64,000 nt of DNA from contig JBHJOI010000099.1 of NCBI GenBank assembly GCA_050329935.1, positions 1 through 64,000 on the forward strand. Direction: 5' to 3'. Both the position numbers and the translations under genes were made by a program. Under the pieces are notes generated by a model. It saw only the letters and a program-made list of their open reading frames with translations, was not told the DNA's origin and did no database searches. Positions 50,879-60,732 of the stretch are shown in pieces. The stretch's first letter is position 1. The number at the start of each line of letters is the position of its first letter. This DNA is from CAYSFW01 sp050329935 (GTDB taxonomy: Bacteria; Pseudomonadota; Gammaproteobacteria; UWMA-0217).

Positions 50879-53446
50879 TTAGGCGGTTGACTTGAGGTAA
50901 GGCGTCATTTGCTCGGTCTTTGGTCCATAGACTTGCTCCTCGGTATCGGCGACGATCCGTCGTACCTCGAAATAACGCTCCGGCTCGACCGAGATGCTAT
51001 CCACGCGACGTTCGACAAACCACCGCACGATCTCAGGATAGGCGGCGGCCGCGCATCCCGAGACGCTCACCGGCTTGCCATGGCGCTGCGCGGCCTCGAT
51101 GGCCATCAGCATCAACTTGAGCACGGCCCGATTACGTTCGTCGTAGTCACGGAACAGGTCCGATTCACGATCGATCCCAAGCGCCAGCTGCGTCAGGTCG
51201 CTCGTACCGATCGCGATACCGTCGAAGTATGGGAGGAACTCATCCGCGAGCAGCGCGTTGGCGGGCGTTTCACACATCATGTCGATGCGAAGCTCGTTGT
51301 CATTCCGACGCAATCCGGCCTGCTGCATCACGTTCAGGACCTTGCGCGCCTCGGTCACGGTGCGAACGAACGGAACCACGACGTGAACGTTGCGTAGCCC
51401 CATGTTTTCCCGCACTAGCCGGATCGCTTCGCACTCCATCGCGAAGCACGACACGTAGTCTTTCGAAATGTAACGACGAGCTCCGCGCATGCCAACCAAC
51501 GGATTGCCTTCGTGGCGTTCGACATGATCGCCGCCATACAGTGCCGAGTATTCGTTCGATTTGAAGTCACTGAAACGCACGGTCACCGGACGCGGATTGA
51601 ATGCCGCCGCGATGGTGCCGACCGCCTCGGCCAGACGCTGCACGAAATAGTCCTTGCGGCTAGGGTAACCCTGGACGATCTGATCGACGGTGAACTGCAT
51701 CTCGGCCTCAAGCCCCTCATACTCTAACAAGAGGCGCGGGTGCACGCGGATCAGATGATCGATGATAAATTCCATGCGGACCATACCGACGCCAGCGACC
51801 GACCATTTGGCGTATTCGTAAGCGCAAGCCGGATCGGCGAGGTTTAGGTGGATTGCAGTCTCGGTGGTGTCGATATCGAGCGCATTCAACTCGGTCCGGC
51901 GATAGGTCAACACCTTGTCGTAGACGTAACCGACATCGCCGTTGAATGAGGCAATCGTTACCGAATCGCCATCATTGATCGATAACGTTGCGTCCTTACA
52001 ACCGACGATGGCGAGGATTCCCCATTCCCGCGCGCGCTTTGCCGCGCGGCAAAACCTACCGCCGTGGTCGGTCACGATCGCGCCCGCTCGCCGCACAGCG
52101 ATAACCCAATCCGGGTCGAGATACTCCGCCACTACGATATCGCCCGGTCGCACGCGCGCCAGATCTCGGACGCAACTGACGCGCCTGGCTACACCCGTTA
52201 CCACACCTCGTCCGACCGGTATGCCGGATGCCAACTCCCAGCCTGAGTCGAGAAACTCCAGACGCGCCGGCGTTTCCCGCTCCTGCTGGACCCTGGTCGC
52301 CACCAACCTCAAATCGGTAAAGAATATTTGCCCCGTGACGCCGTCGAGTTGCCACTCCATTTCGACGGCGCCTCGATGACCGACACGCCCGTGTACGTGA
52401 CGTTCGATCGCGACCGCCTTGCGCGATAGATCAAGTAGTGCCTCGTCACATAAAGTAAAGCGTCTACGATCATCGGAATTCACATCGACCAGGGCAGTCG
52501 AAACGCCGCCTCGACCATCGTCGGCATGTATCGACTTGAGGGCTTTCTCGCCTCGGTGACGATTGAGTATGGGCGCACTCGCAGTCGTCAACGTCGGCTT
52601 GTAGACGCGGAACTCATCCGGATCAATGCGGCCGTCCGACATCGGCTCGGCGAGTCCATAGTGCGCATTAACGACCAATGCATCGCGGAAACCCGATTCC
52701 GGCTCTTCGGTCAACGCAACACCCGAAACCACACGGCGTGAATCGGCGCACTGCAATATCGTGACACTCAGACGCTCCGGCTGCACCTCGAACGGATGCG
52801 CATCTGCGGTATCGCGGCAAGCCCAACGCTCGACGGAAAACACCTCGGCGAGCGCCTTTCGCACGCCGTCCAACACCTGGGCCTCATTCCACGCATAAAG
52901 CGAGCGCTCGGTGCGACCTCGCGAAACCAGTGATAGTTTTTCCGCAACATAATCGCCGCGAATCAGCATTTTCGGCGCGAACCCGATTCGTCGCCTGAGT
53001 TCACCATAGGCGAGTTCGAGAGCACTGGCGATCGCTTGGGGAACCTGAGTTTCCAGAATCGAACGTCGGATTTCGCGGAGCTGGTCCTCGATCCTCGCGC
53101 TCAAGGCCTCGCCCCGAGTGGCGCGGAGCGACATAAGACGATCGTCCACCTGGCACCGCGACAGGAACAGCTGGCAGGCATCTGCAGTGACGACGAAACC
53201 CTGTGGCACGCTCACGCCGGACGATTCGAGATGCCGGCTCAGGTCGCCGAGCCATGCTGCCTGGCTACCGACCTCGCGAAAATCGTCGGAATGAATCTGC
53301 GTGATGGCCCGAACGAAGCGCCCCGTTTCAAGCAACCCGTCCGGAAGCGATCGACCGGCTTGCGTCAGCACCTGCCCCTCTTTGCCACTGGCGCCAGAAC
53401 TGAGCAGATATCCCCCAAGGATGTTGTTCTTAGTGAAATAAAACAT
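50879..53446 (-). CDS. PEP-synthase (PpsA)-like protein lacking the catalytic histidine
   Basis: This 855-residue protein aligns with PpsA along its length: an N-terminal ATP-grasp region, a central phosphohistidine domain and a C-terminal PEP-binding barrel with VTVRFSDFKSNEYSALYGG and GNPLVGMRGARRYISKDYVS. Key residues differ from PpsA. Arg467 replaces the phospho-acceptor His (GGRFCRAA for GGRTCHAA). The GGKNASLGEM loop has become VGSQAAWLGD, losing its lysine. RSSATAEDL is now RGDYVAEKL. The C-terminal ICGQ cysteine aligns with serine (VSGC). It should not make PEP by the normal phosphorelay. A regulatory or altered role is inferred. The usp gene follows immediately. Confidence 0.85.
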   Translation of the reverse strand: MFYFTKNNILGGYLLSSGASGKEGQVLTQAGRSLPDGLLETGRFVRAITQIHSDDFREVGSQAAWLGDLSRHLESSGVSVPQGFVVTADACQLFLSRCQVDDRLMSLRATRGEALSARIEDQLREIRRSILETQVPQAIASALELAYGELRRRIGFAPKMLIRGDYVAEKLSLVSRGRTERSLYAWNEAQVLDGVRKALAEVFSVERWACRDTADAHPFEVQPERLSVTILQCADSRRVVSGVALTEEPESGFRDALVVNAHYGLAEPMSDGRIDPDEFRVYKPTLTTASAPILNRHRGEKALKSIHADDGRGGVSTALVDVNSDDRRRFTLCDEALLDLSRKAVAIERHVHGRVGHRGAVEMEWQLDGVTGQIFFTDLRLVATRVQQERETPARLEFLDSGWELASGIPVGRGVVTGVARRVSCVRDLARVRPGDIVVAEYLDPDWVIAVRRAGAIVTDHGGRFCRAAKRAREWGILAIVGCKDATLSINDGDSVTIASFNGDVGYVYDKVLTYRRTELNALDIDTTETAIHLNLADPACAYEYAKWSVAGVGMVRMEFIIDHLIRVHPRLLLEYEGLEAEMQFTVDQIVQGYPSRKDYFVQRLAEAVGTIAAAFNPRPVTVRFSDFKSNEYSALYGGDHVERHEGNPLVGMRGARRYISKDYVSCFAMECEAIRLVRENMGLRNVHVVVPFVRTVTEARKVLNVMQQAGLRRNDNELRIDMMCETPANALLADEFLPYFDGIAIGTSDLTQLALGIDRESDLFRDYDERNRAVLKLMLMAIEAAQRHGKPVSVSGCAAAAYPEIVRWFVERRVDSISVEPERYFEVRRIVADTEEQVYGPKTEQMTPYLKSTA

Positions 53447-53605
53447 TGCAAATAGTACCTCGCTCGTTTCTCCCAGGGTAACTATCTGACCTCCTTATCG
53501 TGTTGGAACCTATGGGTTCGCGCTTCCTGATGCGTGCCGGGGATTTTCGATTTTCGGCTTGTTGTTGTTACGGTTGTGTTAAACGATCGTGATCGTCGAT
53601 TCTGT

Positions 53606-54139
53606 CTAGCGAATCTCCTCGATCGCGAACTTTTTGTCCTGTACTTGCGGCGCGATCAACGCATATCCTTGCAACTGCCAATGCGCCAACTCTGGAATCG
53701 CCGACGGCACGATATCCACGAAGTCGTAAAAATCCTTGGTCTGGTAGCCATAGTCTTCGGCCGCCAAACCACAGACCTTGAATCTGACTCCTAGTTCGGC
53801 ATAGTACCGCATGCGATCGACCTGTTCCTGGAACCGGCCGTAGTTTTGCTGTACGAGCGTGACGATCTCCGTACCATGCGCCACGACCACAAGATCGAGC
53901 GACTCGGGCTGATAGTTGTACGGGGACTCCATCAAAGGGTTCAGCAACGACCGGATCCAATACAGCGCCACACCCATTTTTCTCGGATCGTCCAGAAAAA
54001 AGTCGAAAACGACTTTTTGCTGCGTGTAAGGGGTCTGAACGACACGACCGGATTCTGATGTCGGCGCGCGCTCCGCGTGGACCCAGCCGCCGGCTACGAA
54101 CCCCAAGCCTATCGTCGTCAGTAGCTTGACCGTATGCAT
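53606..54139 (-). CDS. Periplasmic DsrE/DsrF-like protein
   Basis: This 177-residue protein has a signal peptide at 1-22 (ending WVHA). A DsrE-type alpha/beta domain follows: KVVFDFFLDDPRKMGVAL, LVVVAHGTEIVTL and VRFKVCGLAAEDYGY. The last contains the single conserved cysteine position of the family, and the end is YALIAPQ. Cytosolic DsrE proteins carry sulfur as a persulfide; exported versions have no settled role. No sulfur-oxidation genes lie nearby. The start at 54139 begins the signal peptide. Confidence 0.85.
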   Translation of the reverse strand: MHTVKLLTTIGLGFVAGGWVHAERAPTSESGRVVQTPYTQQKVVFDFFLDDPRKMGVALYWIRSLLNPLMESPYNYQPESLDLVVVAHGTEIVTLVQQNYGRFQEQVDRMRYYAELGVRFKVCGLAAEDYGYQTKDFYDFVDIVPSAIPELAHWQLQGYALIAPQVQDKKFAIEEIR

Positions 54140-54457
54140 CGTAGAATTGACCGTTTAGCGTCACGCGAGTATAGCAGCCATCGACAAACCGCATATCCAA
54201 GACTTCACGAATACACCGACAGTTCATGCGGATATGTCAAGTATAGACCTGAACTCCGGCCGCTCGTTCAGCCATTTCCAAGTCAAAAAGTGAACGATCG
54301 TCACATTTTTGTACTTGACACGAGATCATCCCGCGTTTCGTCTTTGGAAGATCGATCCGATTCACGCAGCGGTCATCGCGCTCATCGGCCAATTTCCACC
54401 GTTCGACCGAACGCACCTATCTGGCATCGCACGAGCGCAGAATGCAGTAAATCGTGA
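54140..54457. other. Intergenic region
   Basis: About 320 AT-richer bases lie upstream of the DsrE-like gene and downstream of glk. Promoter elements for the DsrE-like gene are likely, but none can be assigned. No gene is seen. Confidence 0.35.
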
Positions 54458-55444
54458 TCAGTCGAGCAGCTCGACCGCGGCATATGCAGCACCTAACAAT
54501 GCGGTATCCGGATTCAGACATAACCGAACATCGATCTCCCGCAATAGACCGGCGAAACGCCCCTTGGCGACAAAGGCCTCCATGAACCCGCCCTCGTCAA
54601 ACAAGCGCCGGAGTTTCGGTGCGATGCCACCCCCCACGTAAACGCCACCGACCGCCAGGCTCTTGAGCGCGAGGTTGCCCGCTTCGGCGCCATAGAGCTG
54701 GATGAACCAGCGCAGTGTTTCATTACACACAGGATCGGCTTCGTGCAGCGCACAATGGCTGATGCGTGCGCTCAGATCCGCGCCGTCACCAGACGTCACG
54801 CAGTTCGCTGCTGGAACGCCATGGGATTCACATAGATACTGATAAATCAGCGCGATGCCGGGTCCTGCGAGAATCCGCTCGACGCTCACGTGGTGGGGAA
54901 ACCGCAGCCTCAACCAACGCAGCAGCGCGTCGTCCCGATCGCTGCGCGGGGCGAAGTCGCAATGCCCGCCTTCGGTCGCCAACGCCAGGTGGCGCCGACC
55001 GTCCCACGCGAGTATCGCCTCGCCAAGACCTGTGCCCGCAGCGATCACCGCGATCGTTCCCGGTCGCTCGATGGCATCCGGATTCAGCGTCACCCAATCG
55101 CCGGGCGGCAACTGGAGCATCCCGAGCGCGGTGGCCTCGAGGTCGTTGAGAAGCCGCACGCGCGGAATGCCGTGGCGCTCCGCCAAGGCGTACGCCGATA
55201 ACTGCCAAGGCAAGTTGGTGGTACGGCAAACCCCCTCTCGGACCGGACCAGCGACACCGAGCGCAAGCGCCGAAGCGGCCCCGCCGTCGCCGTCACGCAC
55301 AAACTCGTCAAGCAGATCGTCGAAGTTCGCGTAAGCACGGCTCGGATAAGTTGCCTGCCGCACCTGCCGCAGAGTTCCGTCCCAGACATACCAGCCAAGG
55401 TTGCACTTGGTGCCGCCAATATCGCCCGCGATCAGATGCTTCAT
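54458..55444 (-). CDS. glk: Glucokinase
   Basis: This 328-residue cytosolic enzyme phosphorylates glucose with ATP. The phosphate-1 motif is LIAGDIGGTKCNLGW. The catalytic base is in LLNDLEATALG. The adenosine and glucose-binding regions include GTGLGEAIL, ATEGGHCDFAP and GGVYVGGGIAPK. Length and motif order match proteobacterial Glk. It lies 31 bases downstream of the membrane-protein gene at 55476-56366 on the same strand, so they may be co-transcribed. Confidence 0.95.
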   Translation of the reverse strand: MKHLIAGDIGGTKCNLGWYVWDGTLRQVRQATYPSRAYANFDDLLDEFVRDGDGGAASALALGVAGPVREGVCRTTNLPWQLSAYALAERHGIPRVRLLNDLEATALGMLQLPPGDWVTLNPDAIERPGTIAVIAAGTGLGEAILAWDGRRHLALATEGGHCDFAPRSDRDDALLRWLRLRFPHHVSVERILAGPGIALIYQYLCESHGVPAANCVTSGDGADLSARISHCALHEADPVCNETLRWFIQLYGAEAGNLALKSLAVGGVYVGGGIAPKLRRLFDEGGFMEAFVAKGRFAGLLREIDVRLCLNPDTALLGAAYAAVELLD

Positions 55445-55475
55445 GACGGCCTACGCAACCACAGAAAACCACACC

Positions 55476-56366
55476 TCACAGCCGAATCAACCACCGCGTA
55501 CCCCGCATCAACAGCCACAGAAACACGAGCGGCAACAGCGCCGTCTGTAAGACAAACACCACAATCAAACTCACCGTGTGCTCGCTCGCATCCGAAAGTG
55601 CCGTCTTGTACGCCTCGACGCGATCACCTAGACGCAACGAATCCGTCGCGGTGCCGAGCCAGTTGCGGGCGCGGTCGAGCAACGATTCGTCCGAATCGGG
55701 CGCGGCGGTCATCGGGAGCGACAACGGCGCGATTTCCTCGAGCTGAAGCGAGACGTGGCGCAGGCTGGTTAGCGCGGATTCATACTCAGGCTGTAAAAAG
55801 GCGTCATAAATCGTCTCCGACACCATTGCGAACACTGGAATCGCGAGCCGAATCACCAGCGCCACCACCAGCGCTTTGCCGATCCGTTCGAGCCAGATTG
55901 GCGACGCGCGGCGAGGAAGCCACAGCAACACCAGCGTCGCGGTCGCGAGCCCCAGGATCAACATCGACCACCCCGACCAACCCAACACCGTGAGCATGAT
56001 CTTTTGCATCCCCAACGAGGTGCTGCTGGCCAACATGACCCAGGAAAAGCGCTCGATCAAATCATTGATCGGCTCCAGCACCGCCGCTGGCGCGAACCGG
56101 ACGCCAACGCCGGCAGGCTGAATGGCCAACTCGGTGGACTTCACGACCGCGATGACTCCGTTGAGCGTTCGCGCGACGGCAAACGTGATCAATGCGCGCT
56201 TGAGCCCCTGATCCACGTATCCGTGACCCATGCGATCGGCCGCGCCACTCAGCACCCAAGCCGTCATTACGACCAGCACCACGCTAATCGCGGCGCGCGT
56301 CAACCACCTCGGTCCCGAGCGACGGACCTCCTCGGACGCTTCGCCGACTGGAGCAACGTCAGTCAT
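55476..56366 (-). CDS. Membrane protein of unknown function
   Basis: This 296-residue protein has hydrophobic helices at about 23-42, 125-150, 163-185 and 262-285. A periplasmic or cytoplasmic helical region of about 70 residues lies between the third and last (with ESALTSLRHVSLQLEEIAPL). There is no signal peptide or enzymatic motif. I do not recognise the family. It precedes glk on the same strand. Confidence 0.75.
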   Translation of the reverse strand: MTDVAPVGEASEEVRRSGPRWLTRAAISVVLVVMTAWVLSGAADRMGHGYVDQGLKRALITFAVARTLNGVIAVVKSTELAIQPAGVGVRFAPAAVLEPINDLIERFSWVMLASSTSLGMQKIMLTVLGWSGWSMLILGLATATLVLLWLPRRASPIWLERIGKALVVALVIRLAIPVFAMVSETIYDAFLQPEYESALTSLRHVSLQLEEIAPLSLPMTAAPDSDESLLDRARNWLGTATDSLRLGDRVEAYKTALSDASEHTVSLIVVFVLQTALLPLVFLWLLMRGTRWLIRL

Positions 56367-56860
56367 TCAACACCCCGAAGCCACGGCAATGCGACTCCCA
56401 ACCGACGACGATCTCTTGTCGCATGGCGTCCAGGACCAAGGTTCGCGAGTCACGCCGAGCTGCGACATCGAACCGAGGCGCTCACAAAACGTGGTGAATC
56501 ATACGCATGAGTGTATCTTGACCTTGAACCGCGAGATTTGCCACCGTCAAACCAAGGACGCGAGCGCCGTCGCCTAAGCCAGTCGCTACCCGTGCGATAC
56601 TCGCGGACCCATTCTGGTCGCAGACCACAACGATCGTCGCGGCGTTGTTCGTGATCGAGTGCTTACTGACTATCGTAGACGCCGCCGCGGCGCGGCACGT
56701 TGACACATTGCGGATCAAATGACTCGTTGGATAAAGCGCAATTGGCACGGAAAACTGCGACGACGCCGGTTCGGTGGACAAGCCGCAACCGTACATCGCG
56801 TAACGCGGCGCTTCGCCTGCGAAGCTATTCGATCGTCGCTATCTCGATTCGCCCGCCGAT
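56367..56860. other. Intergenic region
   Basis: About 490 bases separate the unknown membrane protein gene from the metallophosphoesterase gene. Open frames on both strands have no domain or ribosome site that persuades me. Nothing structured was seen. Confidence 0.4.
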
Positions 56861-57829
56861 CTAAGCCGGATAGGGTTCCACTCGCCGCAGACGATGCAAG
56901 GTGATCTCAGGTGGACAATTAAACCGCACGTCCACCACCGAAACGCCTGAGCCGCGCGACGTATAACCACGCATGCCGCGGTAGCGCCAAGGACCATTGA
57001 CCATTGCGCGCGGGCATCTTGCGTTGCTCATCACCGGCACACCGCCCGGTAGGCAGATCTGTCCGCCGTGGGTGTGGCCGGCAAGCATGACATCGAAGCC
57101 CGAGAACGCGGCGGCACGATAGGGTTCCGGCGTATGTGACAACAGTATCGACGCGGCGTGCTCGGGTATGCCGTGCGCGGCTTTTTCGATATTGTCCGAC
57201 TTGTAGTAATGAGGGTCATCGATGCCCGCGATATAGAGCCGTTCGCCGCCCCGTTCGATTGTCACCGATTCATTCAACAGTACCTGAACATTCATCCCTT
57301 CCAACCCTGGCACCATCTGAATCGAGTCGTGATTGCCAAGCACCGCATAGGTAGGTTGCCGGATGCTTCCGCGCACCCGACTCATACCATCCAGCGCCTG
57401 GTCGAACGGCCCAAAGGTCTTCGCGCGGAAATCGCCGGTGATGACACAGAGGTTATATTCGAGTTCGGCGATTCGCGCTGCAAGCACGTCGGCCATGTAC
57501 TCGTTTATATCCAGGTGCAGATCGCTCACATGCAGCAATGTGAAGCCCTCGAACGCGGACGGCAGATTGTTGATCCACAGGTCGTTGGAAGTCACCTGGA
57601 CATTGAGCGCGTTGCGCCGACCACGTTCATGTAGAAATGCGAGGCGCAACAATCCTCGCATCACGCCATGAATCGAGTACCAGTTCTCGATATGAAAAAA
57701 ATTGAAACCCTGACCAAATACGCGCGCTTCCCGATCGTGCTCAATACCCAGACGCTGGCGCAAATGCGTGGGACTGACCCGCCCCTCCAGCACTTTGATC
57801 AACGGATTGTTGGCTGGCAGCTTCGTCAT
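56861..57829 (-). CDS. Calcineurin-like metallophosphoesterase (YkuE/YaeI-like)
   Basis: This 322-residue protein has the full set of metallophosphoesterase motifs: LHVSDLHLD, CVITGDFR, AVLGNHDS, LLSHTPEPY and AGHTHGGQICLP. These provide the two-metal site. About 90 residues come before the first motif, a region that in homologues often includes a membrane-associated segment. Related enzymes hydrolyse phospholipid derivatives such as UDP-diacylglucosamine, but the substrate here is not clear. It is transcribed divergently from the PP-loop gene. Confidence 0.92.
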   Translation of the reverse strand: MTKLPANNPLIKVLEGRVSPTHLRQRLGIEHDREARVFGQGFNFFHIENWYSIHGVMRGLLRLAFLHERGRRNALNVQVTSNDLWINNLPSAFEGFTLLHVSDLHLDINEYMADVLAARIAELEYNLCVITGDFRAKTFGPFDQALDGMSRVRGSIRQPTYAVLGNHDSIQMVPGLEGMNVQVLLNESVTIERGGERLYIAGIDDPHYYKSDNIEKAAHGIPEHAASILLSHTPEPYRAAAFSGFDVMLAGHTHGGQICLPGGVPVMSNARCPRAMVNGPWRYRGMRGYTSRGSGVSVVDVRFNCPPEITLHRLRRVEPYPA

Positions 57830-58037
57830 AACCCCATGTTCGGTAGTTTTATCCTCTTAGGATTTATAACACGATGATACTGCCAACACTTTGAACGCGT
57901 TCATACTTATTCAGTCGAGTATGATCGATCACGACATCGAGCGATCACCCGCCGCTCGCGCAACTTTGCTACGATACGTTTACTCAGTATAGCCCGCTTC
58001 GCGACGCGATCCCGGCGCCACCACTCGCAACCAGCGC

Positions 58038-59117
58038 ATGAACCAAGACCCCTCAACGCCGCACCTCGTCCACTCCAAGCCGCGCAAGGCCGTGGCACTG
58101 CTGTCTGGCGGACTGGACTCCATGCTCGCTGCACGGGTCGTGATGGATCAAGGGATTGAGCTAGAAGCAATCACCTTCTTCACGGGATTCTGCACCGACG
58201 CCTTGCGCCACCTCTCCGGTTTGCGCGACACCCCGAAGCACAACCGCCACGACGCCATTTGGGTCGCAGAACAACTTGGCATCCGTCATCACATCATCGA
58301 CGTCGTGGACGAGTACAAACAGGTGGTACTCAATCCACGCCACGGTTACGGCTCGCACCTCAACCCCTGCCTCGATTGCAAGGTATTCATGGTGCGCAGG
58401 GCGCGCGAGTGGATCGCCGCCAACGGCTTCGACTTCATCGTCACCGGCGAAGTGGTGGGGCAGCGCCCCAAATCCCAGACCAAACGCGTATTACCGGTGG
58501 TTGCCACGGAATCCGGCGCCGACGATCTTTTACTAAGACCGCTCTCGGCCAAACTCCTACTCGAGACCTTGCCGGAGCGCGCCGGATGGGTCGATCGCGC
58601 CGCGCTGCACGCATTCTCGGGGCGCTCGCGCAAACCGCAGATCGAACTGGCGCGACGGCTCGGCCTGAACCAATACACGCAACCCGCGGGCGGCTGCTGC
58701 GTGCTGACCGAAGCCGCCTATGCCGACAAGCTTCGCGATCTGTGGGCACATCGCGGCAAACGCGATTACGAATTCGACGACATCATGTTGTTGAATGTCG
58801 GGCGCCATTTGCGGCCGCGGCCGCATTTCAAACTGATCGTCTCGCGCGACGCGGCTGAAACGCAGTATCTCGAAGGCTATCGCCGCGCGTTCGTGCATTT
58901 ACGCGTGCTCAGCCATCCCGGCCCTCTGACCTTGATCGACGGCAACGCCACCGACGACGAGGACCTGATCCTCGCCGCCCGTATCGCCGCGCGCTTCAGC
59001 CAGGGCCGCGCGGCCGAGCGTGTCACGCTCGCCGTGGTGCGCCCCGGCCTGCCGGAGGAACCCCTCGAGGTCCGTCCGTGCGCGCCGGAAGATATTTCGC
59101 CGAACTGGTACATCTAG
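58038..59117 (+). CDS. PP-loop ATP pyrophosphatase, probable tRNA or sulfur-transfer enzyme
   Basis: This 359-residue cytosolic protein has the PP-loop motif AVALLSGGLDSMLAARVV near the N-terminus. It binds ATP and adenylates a substrate. Cysteines in GSHLNPCLDCKVFM and AGGCCVLTEAAYADK could form a metal or persulfide site. FIVTGEVVGQRPKSQ is typical of the ThiI/MnmA/TtcA-like group. The C-terminal third (about 240-359) contains FDDIMLLNVGRHLRP, seen in homologues called predicted tRNA sulfurtransferases. The exact tRNA modification is unknown. The next gene starts 84 bases after its stop. Confidence 0.82.
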   Translation: MNQDPSTPHLVHSKPRKAVALLSGGLDSMLAARVVMDQGIELEAITFFTGFCTDALRHLSGLRDTPKHNRHDAIWVAEQLGIRHHIIDVVDEYKQVVLNPRHGYGSHLNPCLDCKVFMVRRAREWIAANGFDFIVTGEVVGQRPKSQTKRVLPVVATESGADDLLLRPLSAKLLLETLPERAGWVDRAALHAFSGRSRKPQIELARRLGLNQYTQPAGGCCVLTEAAYADKLRDLWAHRGKRDYEFDDIMLLNVGRHLRPRPHFKLIVSRDAAETQYLEGYRRAFVHLRVLSHPGPLTLIDGNATDDEDLILAARIAARFSQGRAAERVTLAVVRPGLPEEPLEVRPCAPEDISPNWYI

Positions 59118-59200
59118 ACGCCGCGAACACCAGCGGGGACAGCGCACCCACCGCGCGCTACAATCCCCGCTTTCGCGAAACCCAACCCAGGAGCCCAATC

Positions 59201-60433
59201 TTGAGCCTGATCCGTCCGTTCCGCGGCCTGCGCCCCGCCCCGGGCCGCGCCGACGAAGTCATCGCCCCGCCCTATGACGTCTTAAATAGCGCCGAGGCCC
59301 GCCAGCGCGCCGCCGGCAAGCCATGGAGCTTCCTGCACATTTCCAAACCCGAGATCGACCTTCCGGAGAATACCGACAGCCATGCGCCGGCGGTCTATGC
59401 AAAAGCGGCTGAAAACCTCAAGCACATGGTCAACTCGGGGGTGCTGCAACGCGACACGACGCCCTGCTACTACGCCTATCGACTGATCTGGGGCACGCAC
59501 ATGCAGACCGGCGTCGTCGCCGCCGCATCGGTCGCTGATTACGACACCAATCGCATCCGCAAGCACGAGTTCACGCGACCGGTGAAGGAAGACGACCGCG
59601 TGCGCCAGATCGACGCCGTCAATGCCCAGACCGGACCCGTGCTGCTCGCCTACCCGAGCGCGCCCGCGATCGACGCGATGCTCGCTCAAGCCACCGCCGC
59701 CGCCCCCGACATCGACGCGACCGCCGACGACGGCATCCGCCATCAACTCTGGGTGATTTCCGACGCAGATCTGATCACGCGCCTGGGTGTCGCGTTTGAC
59801 GCCCTGCCCGCGCTGTACATCGCCGACGGACATCACCGCTCCGCCGCGGCCTCGCGCGTGTGCCGCCAACGCGCGGTCGCCAACGACGCGGACGCGAGTT
59901 ATCGCTATTTCCTGTCAGTGATTTTTCCGCACCACCAAATGAAAATCCTCGATTACAACCGCGTCATCCGCGATCTCAACGGCCTGACGCCGGAACAACT
60001 GCTCGCGCGGATCGAGCAACGGTTTGGCGTGGCGCCGAGCGCGGACCCGGTCGCGCCGAGTCACCCAACCGAGTTCGGCATGTACCTGAACGGCCAGTGG
60101 TACCGCCTGACCCTCGATCCGGCGCGCGTGCCCAGTGACGACCCGGTCGCGCGGCTCGATGTCAGCCTGCTACAAGATCAACTGATCGCGCCCTTGCTCG
60201 GGATCACCGATCCGCGCCGCGACGACCGCGTCGACTTCGTGGGTGGCATTCGAGGTCTTGGCGAACTCACCCGCCGGGTCGATAGTGGCGAGATGGCGGT
60301 CGCGTTCTCGCTCCATGCGACCCGCATGGAGGACCTGATGGCGGTCGCCGACGCTAATGAGGTGATGCCGCCCAAGTCCACCTGGTTCGAACCAAAACTC
60401 GCCGACGGGCTGGTGTCGCACGTACTCGACTAA
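59201..60433 (+). CDS. DUF1015 family protein (SerK-related)
   Basis: This 410-residue cytosolic protein begins with TTG at 59201; AGGAG is seven bases before it. The family opening is LIRPFRGLRPAPGRADEVIAPPYDVL. Further signatures are YADGHHR-type ALYIADGHHRSAAASR and FPHHQMKILDYNRVI. DUF1015 proteins include an ADP-dependent serine kinase in archaea, so a kinase role is possible but not shown. A longer open frame with an ATG at 59078 overlaps the previous gene and is less likely. Confidence 0.88.
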   Translation: MSLIRPFRGLRPAPGRADEVIAPPYDVLNSAEARQRAAGKPWSFLHISKPEIDLPENTDSHAPAVYAKAAENLKHMVNSGVLQRDTTPCYYAYRLIWGTHMQTGVVAAASVADYDTNRIRKHEFTRPVKEDDRVRQIDAVNAQTGPVLLAYPSAPAIDAMLAQATAAAPDIDATADDGIRHQLWVISDADLITRLGVAFDALPALYIADGHHRSAAASRVCRQRAVANDADASYRYFLSVIFPHHQMKILDYNRVIRDLNGLTPEQLLARIEQRFGVAPSADPVAPSHPTEFGMYLNGQWYRLTLDPARVPSDDPVARLDVSLLQDQLIAPLLGITDPRRDDRVDFVGGIRGLGELTRRVDSGEMAVAFSLHATRMEDLMAVADANEVMPPKSTWFEPKLADGLVSHVLD

Positions 60434-60732
60434 CGCCTCGCCCCGACGGTCGCGGCAGTCACGCCGCGACCTCGATCGATATTACGCATACCTAGACCTC
60501 GCCTCGCCGCCCGCTCAGCCGAGCCAACTCCGCCCAAATAGTCGACGACTGGCCTCGTTGTAACATTTGAAACGCCGGATTTGTGACCCCGCTCGCAGCC
60601 ACGGGTTGGCACTCGCGCACCTAACGCACTAGAGTAGAAAAACGACAAAACAGCCCCGATCGGCGACTAACGGTACCGAGTCGGGTGACATTACTTGGGC
60701 TTTTTCGTTCTGGCTGCCATTGGGAGGCATGT

